A stretch of DNA of 64,000 nt, taken from assembly GCA_947172415.1 (NCBI GenBank), contig OX359202.1, positions 2,234,501-2,298,500 on the forward strand, written 5' to 3'. Source of the DNA: Chondrosia reniformis (lineage: Eukaryota > Porifera > Demospongiae > Chondrillida > Chondrillidae). The notes below the pieces were generated by a model. That model saw only the letters and a list, made by a program, of their open reading frames with translations. It had not been told where the DNA came from and did no database searches. A program made the position numbers and the translations under genes. Of this stretch, positions 58,111-64,000 are shown one piece after another (position 1 is the first letter of the stretch; each line of letters starts with the position of its first letter).

Positions 58111-59577
58111 TTACTACCACTTTGTTATTTCCACTGTATGATACTCCGTTGCGTTACAGCTTGTTTTGCTGTTAATTGTATGGTGTCTGATCTGCTCCTG
58201 CTGCTTCACTTGCTGTAGTCTCAAGTCTCAGTGATCTCTCAGTGTCTCATGGAAGAATTTGAAATTTTTCAACATGTCTCATAATAACATCTTCACTGTC
58301 TCATAACAGCATGCAATATGTATGTGTACATGGAATATTGTTCTCTAGCATAGACAACTTAAGTAAATACATACGCACCCATAATTGTGGTATGGGTACT
58401 GTGGTTGTGGTCATATGTGTGTGTAGTGTTGAGTTTATAACTAAGATTAGCAGGTGCATGGAATAAGAATGTTTAGGTGACCCATAATTGCAGCGGGTAG
58501 CTACCCTATTCCCAATTTTTGAACCCAATAGAAGCAAAGTTTCAGTCTCAGTTCGGTGCCAAAGATCACAAACAGGTGACAAACAACTACAATCAGTGCA
58601 TTGCGTATTTTATTCAGAAGACTGTAGAGGGTGGAGTAGGCTTTCACACACGTATTTAAATGCCTGTTTAGATAGACATCCTATAATCCATGACACTTCT
58701 CAACAAGAGGGTGATACAGAGGAAGAAGACGATAACATGAAACATTTATCATATTCATAGCATTGGATCACATAAGTACTACAAAATGTATTCAGTCTAC
58801 CTTCAAAAGAGATTAATGGATGTGGACAGGTTCAGAAGTAGTTTTAGAGGAAACATAATAAACACAGTTGTATATAAAAAACAATCCAAACATCCATTAA
58901 ATCAATGTGAAAAGTGTTAAACCAATATAAAAAATACATAGATGTTTACACGTAAAAAAGTAGAGTAACATAGTGATATACATATTAGCTTCTAAAAAAG
59001 AAGCATTGTGATTAGTGTATTGGTTGCAGAGCTAGTTTCTGTATGCAAGCTTAGGTTGGATTAGTCTATTATTCGTGAACCTAATAGAACCTAAGAGGGA
59101 CTACAACCTGACCCTTTCTAGGACTTCTTAACCATACAGACCACTTAATGGGCCACCAAATGTTCACACTTTCATCTAACTCTTCCCTCACAAACTACAT
59201 TCTATTGTGTACCCTCTCCTTAAAACATTATAAAAATTTGTAAAAGCATTGGAAGACACTCCTAGCCCCCCTAGTTCTGACACTTAAGAAAAGGTTGTGT
59301 GTATGAAATAAAATGGTCATGTACTATAAACACAACTTCATGTCTGATTGGATACTTTACCAATATTGTGTAAACAGATTCCCTATTATAGAGTTTTAAA
59401 GATAATGTACTTTAAGTTATTCAAGTTTTTGAAAATTTGGAGAGAAAATCTGTATACTACTTCATTAGAGAGATTCCACCGTATATATACTTACTTCAAT
59501 GCAGTGTCAGTATTTTATACACTTTGGTAGCTATACACACTTCTATATATGTCTTCATGTTCTTTTGATAGTCATAC

Positions 59578-62500
59578 CTTCCTTATATTCCATATCTGAA
59601 AGATCCAGGTTCTCACTAATTGGCATAGGCTGCTGTATTTCAGACTCTACAGATCACGGGAAAGCGTGAAGAAAAGTATATAGTTCCACAGTATACGTAT
59701 GTACATATTACATGGTACAATTAAAGCTGTATAATATCATCATCATTTCTGGTAATTAGTTTTGTCATGCACTGTGGTGCAGAGACATAATGTCAGGTTA
59801 GATATGTACGTATATGGTATGTTTAATGACATTCACAACATTTAGGCTGTCGCTTGAAAAGTGATGTTGAGATATAGGCTGTATGCATATTATACAGATT
59901 TTCTACTGTATGTGCTACTGTATTATAGAATCAAAAGACTTCCTACAAGTTACTGTATTGGATTATAGATTCAGAATTCAAAGGCATTCATTGTTAGTCA
60001 TGTATCATTGACAGTTTCAGACACAATTATATGCATATGATCCTTTTTGCATGATTTAAGGGTCATCAAGGTGAAATGCATGAGGATTCACAGAAGAGCA
60101 AGATAAAGATAAAGAAAAAGACAAAGACTCCCAGGATCACTGATGAAGGGTGAAATTCCCAGAAACGGCTGTCTGACCCAGTGGAGTAGAAGATGAAAGA
60201 GGAAAAGAAGAAAGAAAAGACTCCTGTATCTTCATCCAAAGCTCTCTTCAGGTTTAGTTCCCCTACAGGCTTTTTTACAGAATAGTCATAGCATGAAAAA
60301 AGGGAGTTAATTGCACTAAGCTGTGCAAAGGCTAGGATGATAAGCAAAAGTATTCACTGGAAGATATTACGCCAAACCAGCCAAGGGACCGAAGTCTAAT
60401 CTTGGCTGGGGGACCGAAGTCCTATTAAAAATGGCAACCAGTGATCGCCTCCCAGTCATCCAAGATGGAAAAAAATTCATCAAAGAACCACAGACAGCTG
60501 TTTCGCCCTCATTTGGGCTCATCAGTGTGGTACACTTCAATGATGGTGAGTTGGATGACCGTCTTCACTTATTAATCAGCCACAAGTGAAACACTTGTGG
60601 TTTCATAATAAGCAAAGATGGAGGGCTTGCTTATCATCCTAGCCTTTGCACAGCTTAGTGCAATTAACTCCCTTTTTTCATTGTGAGCGCTCGGTCTCGC
60701 TTAGACTGCAGCCCTCCATCTTTGCTTATTATGAAACCACAAGTGTTTCACTTGTGGCTGATTAATAAGTGAAGACGGTCATCCAACTCACCATCATTGA
60801 AGTGTACCACACTGATGAGCCCAAATGAGGGCGAAACAGCTGTCTGTGGTTCTTTGATGAATTTTTTTCCATCTTGGATGACTGGGAGGCGATCACTGGT
60901 TGCCATTTTTAATAGGACTTCGGTCCCCCAGCCAAGATTAGACTTCGGTCCCTTGGCTGGTTTGGCGTAATATCTTCCAGTGAATACTTTTGCTAGTCAT
61001 AGCATGTAGGAAAATGATTTTTCATGTATTATACTTCTGCTAAATCTCATAATATTATATTTCATTAGCTATACTTATACTAAAACTAACCAGTTGTCAT
61101 CAAATTGTTTTAGTGGTCAGTGCAAACACAACTTTTAATAATAGCAAAATGGCAATTTGATCCAATGTAATACGTCATGCTGATACATTTCCAGTCTTCT
61201 CAAGATGAAATAGTATTAACAACATATTACAGACTCTGCTTAATCTATCCAAACATCCAACCTGCCAATCTGCCAATGTTTCTTCAGCATGAATTCGTTT
61301 GCATAAAAAATTTGCCATAGATCCACTAACCCAAAGATCTGCACTACTTTATCACCCCTTTTATAATTATACAATTCAAATAACCTTGCAAAACAATTTT
61401 ACCATTATTAGGTTAAAGTGTAGAATGTGTGAACACTTTGGGAACCATCATTTGGAGGCCTTCTGAATGGAAGTTTATACCAGCAGAAAAAAACTCTGCT
61501 GATGTGTGCTCCTTACACCTACCTCCCTTAAATAATAAAAATATTATTGGAAAATAGTGGCCAAGAGTACCGTAAATACATTTCATGTTATACAAGTAAG
61601 CAATTATACTCTAACTCCCAGAGTGTCTAGAGGCAATGCAGTTCATAAAGTAATCAATTATCAATTTCAGTAACTTACGTATGTACCTCCTCACTTCCTA
61701 TTAGAAGTTTGCATTCATAAAAAAATGGAAATGGCAAGTTCTAAATCATCAATAATTCCATCCAACCACCCCTACTTCAGCTATCCATGGTGCGGCCAAT
61801 CACAGAAGGGAAGTGTATGGATTGGTAACTTAAATTTCAATGTGCCACTTGTGTATGGTTTGACTTATCACATGCATGATCACTGTCTTGTTTTGTTACT
61901 TTTTCCAAGAAGAAAAAGGGGAAATACAAATAATATAGAATTTAATACAAGTAGGGTGGCCAGTATTGCAACAATGAATAGAACATCTGGATGTAAATGT
62001 GTTTAGAAAGCTTTCCATTACAATAACACAACAGTCAAAAAGAAGAGACAAAAATCAAAGTCTCAGAAAGCTTGGTAGTTCTATTAACATTATTCCAAGC
62101 ATTAAGTAATGCTCAAGCAATGCCCTTTCATTAGTATGTATTTCACATACATAATCCTAAACACTGTAAGTAAGGTCTATTATACTCAACTCACTCATCA
62201 GTTCTGCATCTACTCTACTCCTTTCATGTGAATTTTTCAAAAGGTTATATGCAGTATGTACTTGTTGAAAACGTGCCTCAGATTGTGAAATCTCATCACT
62301 ACTTGTCAACATGATTTTATCAGGATGGAGCTATCAAGAGAAAGAGTGATACATACATAACACACAATGTCATTATGATTCTAAAGACTATTGTGCTTAA
62401 CATAGTTAATGGGAAGAGGTGGTAAGAGTACGTACCACTCAACCCTAGTTATACAATATACATTATATTGATACATACGTATACCTACTTGATTATGATG

Positions 62501-63746
62501 CAGCATGTCACAACGATAGACTCACATACAGGTAATATTTAGTATTATTAGTTCTCAAGTGACTCTATAATACTATTGCAACCTGTACCATATGTTGAAA
62601 CTTTAGCACTAAACATGCTAGGTCTACAAATGCATTAGCAGCAAGGCTCAACATTGATCCCTATTTTTCCCTTCCAATGCAAACTGCTACGATACAGCCA
62701 AACCAGATACCTTCTGCTGCACAACTAGCACACCTACGTATAGGCTTGCATTCCATTGATCCACATACCCCTCAGCTACCTCTTTGTCAGAAAGGTGTGA
62801 CATACCTTACCCCCCCCCCCCCTCCCCAGCAGAACCTGTCAAGGAGACCAATGTGCTTACCATGTCCTGGTACCAGTTAGCTGTCTGCAATACAGGGAAG
62901 CTCCTGCCTCCCAGAGAGCAGCCATACATACAACCATGTTTGGGCGTACCATCCCTACTTCAGCTATCATGGTGTGCCCACAAGCAGTGATCATATGGTA
63001 AGGCTAGCCATACAGAAGTGATATATTAAATTTTATTCATATACATCACTTCTGTATGTGTTTATTTCAATCATTTAGTCACTGTTGCAGGCACTAACAT
63101 CCCTACTTCTAACTTCATTTTTTGAATGACTTTATTTTACTTAAGTATAAGATAAGATATTGCCTCAATTGGCACAGCCTAGGCAAGGTTAAACTGATGT
63201 ACAACACCAAAGAAAAAGGTGTGTTAACGGATTTTCAAGTAAGGTACTTCTAATTTCTTTGAAAAAAGAAATGGCTGCATATTTCTAGTTATGGTACACA
63301 CACTTGCCTAACAAAATAGGTCCTATTTTGAGGCTTGCTGCAATAGCTCAGTGGTAACTTGGTTGTGTCTCTTTCTTTACAACTCTTTGGGCAAAACAAA
63401 ATATATTAAATGGTGTATTTTGAAATACTTTGATTCTTTAGCACCGAATTTGACTTCCAGTTTGGTTAGCGACTATTGGGGAAAATATTTCCTCTTTGTT
63501 CGTTAGGTCCAGTTTTCTGTCACTCTATAGGGCCTTGACATGCGGGTTTAACAGACACCAACACTCAACTAGCTATAGTATATATGTGAGGTACTTTGAC
63601 AAGGTTGTTTAACATTCGGCCATTAAATAGCTATTATTACTAACTTCCTTAATTAGTCTGTGGTAGCTTCGCTTAATTTCTTCCTTCGAGCAATCTCTAC
63701 GCATACCCAGAATGACATACGGATTAAACTGTTCATCGCCATCCAT
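59578..63746 (-). CDS. DPH4/DNAJC24-like J-domain protein, first three exons
   Basis: Exons (minus): 63645-63746, 62195-62330 and 59578-59646; junctions keep frame. Exon 1 encodes FNPYVILGMRRDCSKEEIKR and SYHRLIKE. Exon 2 starts LHPDK (the HPD triad of J domains) and continues ARFQQVHTAYNLLKNS. Exon 3 gives QPMPISENLDLSDMEYKE, which matches the segment between the J domain and the CSL zinc finger in DPH4. Family knowledge: DPH4 is a co-chaperone that serves diphthamide synthesis on elongation factor 2 and carries a CSL-type zinc/iron-binding domain. I did not find the CSL exon to the left, so the gene is incomplete here or its last exon is missed or lost. Assignment to DPH4 rests on exon 3. 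Intron 2 carries a 0.7-kb palindrome. Confidence 0.65.
60296..60993. repeat. complex palindrome X-Y-X'-spacer-Y'
   Basis: Segment X (60296-60345) is exactly inverted at 60633-60682. Segment Y (60346-60632) is inverted, nearly without mismatch, at about 60706-60993. A spacer (GTGAGCGCTCGGTCTCGC...) lies between. The direct repeat TAGTCATAGCATG flanks the unit at 60283-60295 and 60994-61006. No coding capacity. Confidence 0.8.
61766..61990 (+). repeat. TAGGGATSG-family fragment
   Basis: Begins CCCCTACTTCAGC, includes GCATGATCACTGTCTTGTTTTG and a terminal AATACAAGTAG. Diverged relative of the other family copies. The 93-residue open frame across it is not a gene. Confidence 0.45.
62938..63140 (+). 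repeat. TAGGGATSG-family fragments
   Basis: Contains TTTGGGCGTACCATCCCTACT, GTGATCATATGGTAAGGCTA and CATCCCTACTTCTAACTTCA, all found in the 1606-1990 inverted repeat. Confidence 0.55.
63141..63644. other. intron 1 sequence of the J-domain gene, nothing further seen
   Basis: AT-rich. Contains a tRNA A-box-like stretch at 63345-63357 (TAGCTCAGTGGTA) without a B box. Confidence 0.3.
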
Positions 63747-64000
63747 TTTTCGGAACTCTAAATTTAAAACCACAACCTCTTAATAGAATAAAACAATAGA
63801 ATAAAACAATACAATAAAATTTATACGCTATATAATACACACAGTTATATATAAATACCTAACCAACTAGTCTAAAGCATTTTTATAAAATCTATAATCG
63901 GGCTCTGACTTTCTGCCTCAACTTTCTGTGTTCATCACAGCAGTACTGTCTCCTGCTGAGGCCATCAATGAAATTGTTGCAACGCTTCAGGCTGTTATCC

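Noticed and set aside
63340-63370. tRNA-like segment with an A box (TAGCTCAGTGGTA)
   Set aside because: No B box, no cloverleaf and no acceptor stem; at best a tRNA-derived SINE fragment.

Overview
The window reads as nuclear DNA of an early-branching animal, most likely a demosponge. It is AT-rich, has spliceosomal GT-AG introns of about 90 bp to 5 kb, and is dense in small DNA transposons. Its protein-coding genes have clear animal counterparts. The organism is an inference from gene content and repeat style; there is no rRNA or organellar marker. I found the genes by joining exons by hand, checking splice sites and reading phase at each junction.

Layout: (i) 1-3.4 kb holds palindromic and terminal-inverted-repeat elements. 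(ii) 3898-7389 (+) is a six-exon L-gulonolactone-oxidase-like gene. (iii) 8042-23543 (-) is a twelve-exon CLPTM1 gene. One of its introns contains an intronless 7-transmembrane receptor gene on the opposite strand (11522-12433). Another contains a three-level transposon nest (Tigger-like around hAT around a short hAT). (iv) 23824-39209 is a cluster of four paralogous LCLAT1/AGPAT-type lysophospholipid acyltransferase genes, called A and B (-) and C and D (+) here. B and C are head to head with 76 bp between start codons. All four share the same exon plan, including a 10-nt microexon and a 189-nt catalytic exon. A decayed Ulp1-type protease/PHD pseudogene lies between A and B. (v) 40.2-57 kb is a transposon graveyard: a Ty3/Gypsy element lacking reverse transcriptase and invaded by TTAA-target elements, Tigger-like MITEs, an integrase-domain remnant, and a LINE split by a Tigger-like element that itself holds a second LINE. 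(vi) 59578-63746 (-) carries the 5' exons of a DPH4/DNAJC24-like J-domain gene, with a 0.7-kb palindrome in one intron.

Functional links are limited. The acyltransferases are predicted ER phospholipid-remodelling enzymes. CLPTM1 is an ER/Golgi multipass protein. The lactone oxidase makes ascorbate. DPH4 serves diphthamide synthesis. The cluster's tandem and divergent layout, near-identical sequence tracts between paralogs and conserved microexon point to local duplication with later gene conversion. No prokaryotic-type system, CRISPR array, rRNA or convincing tRNA was seen.
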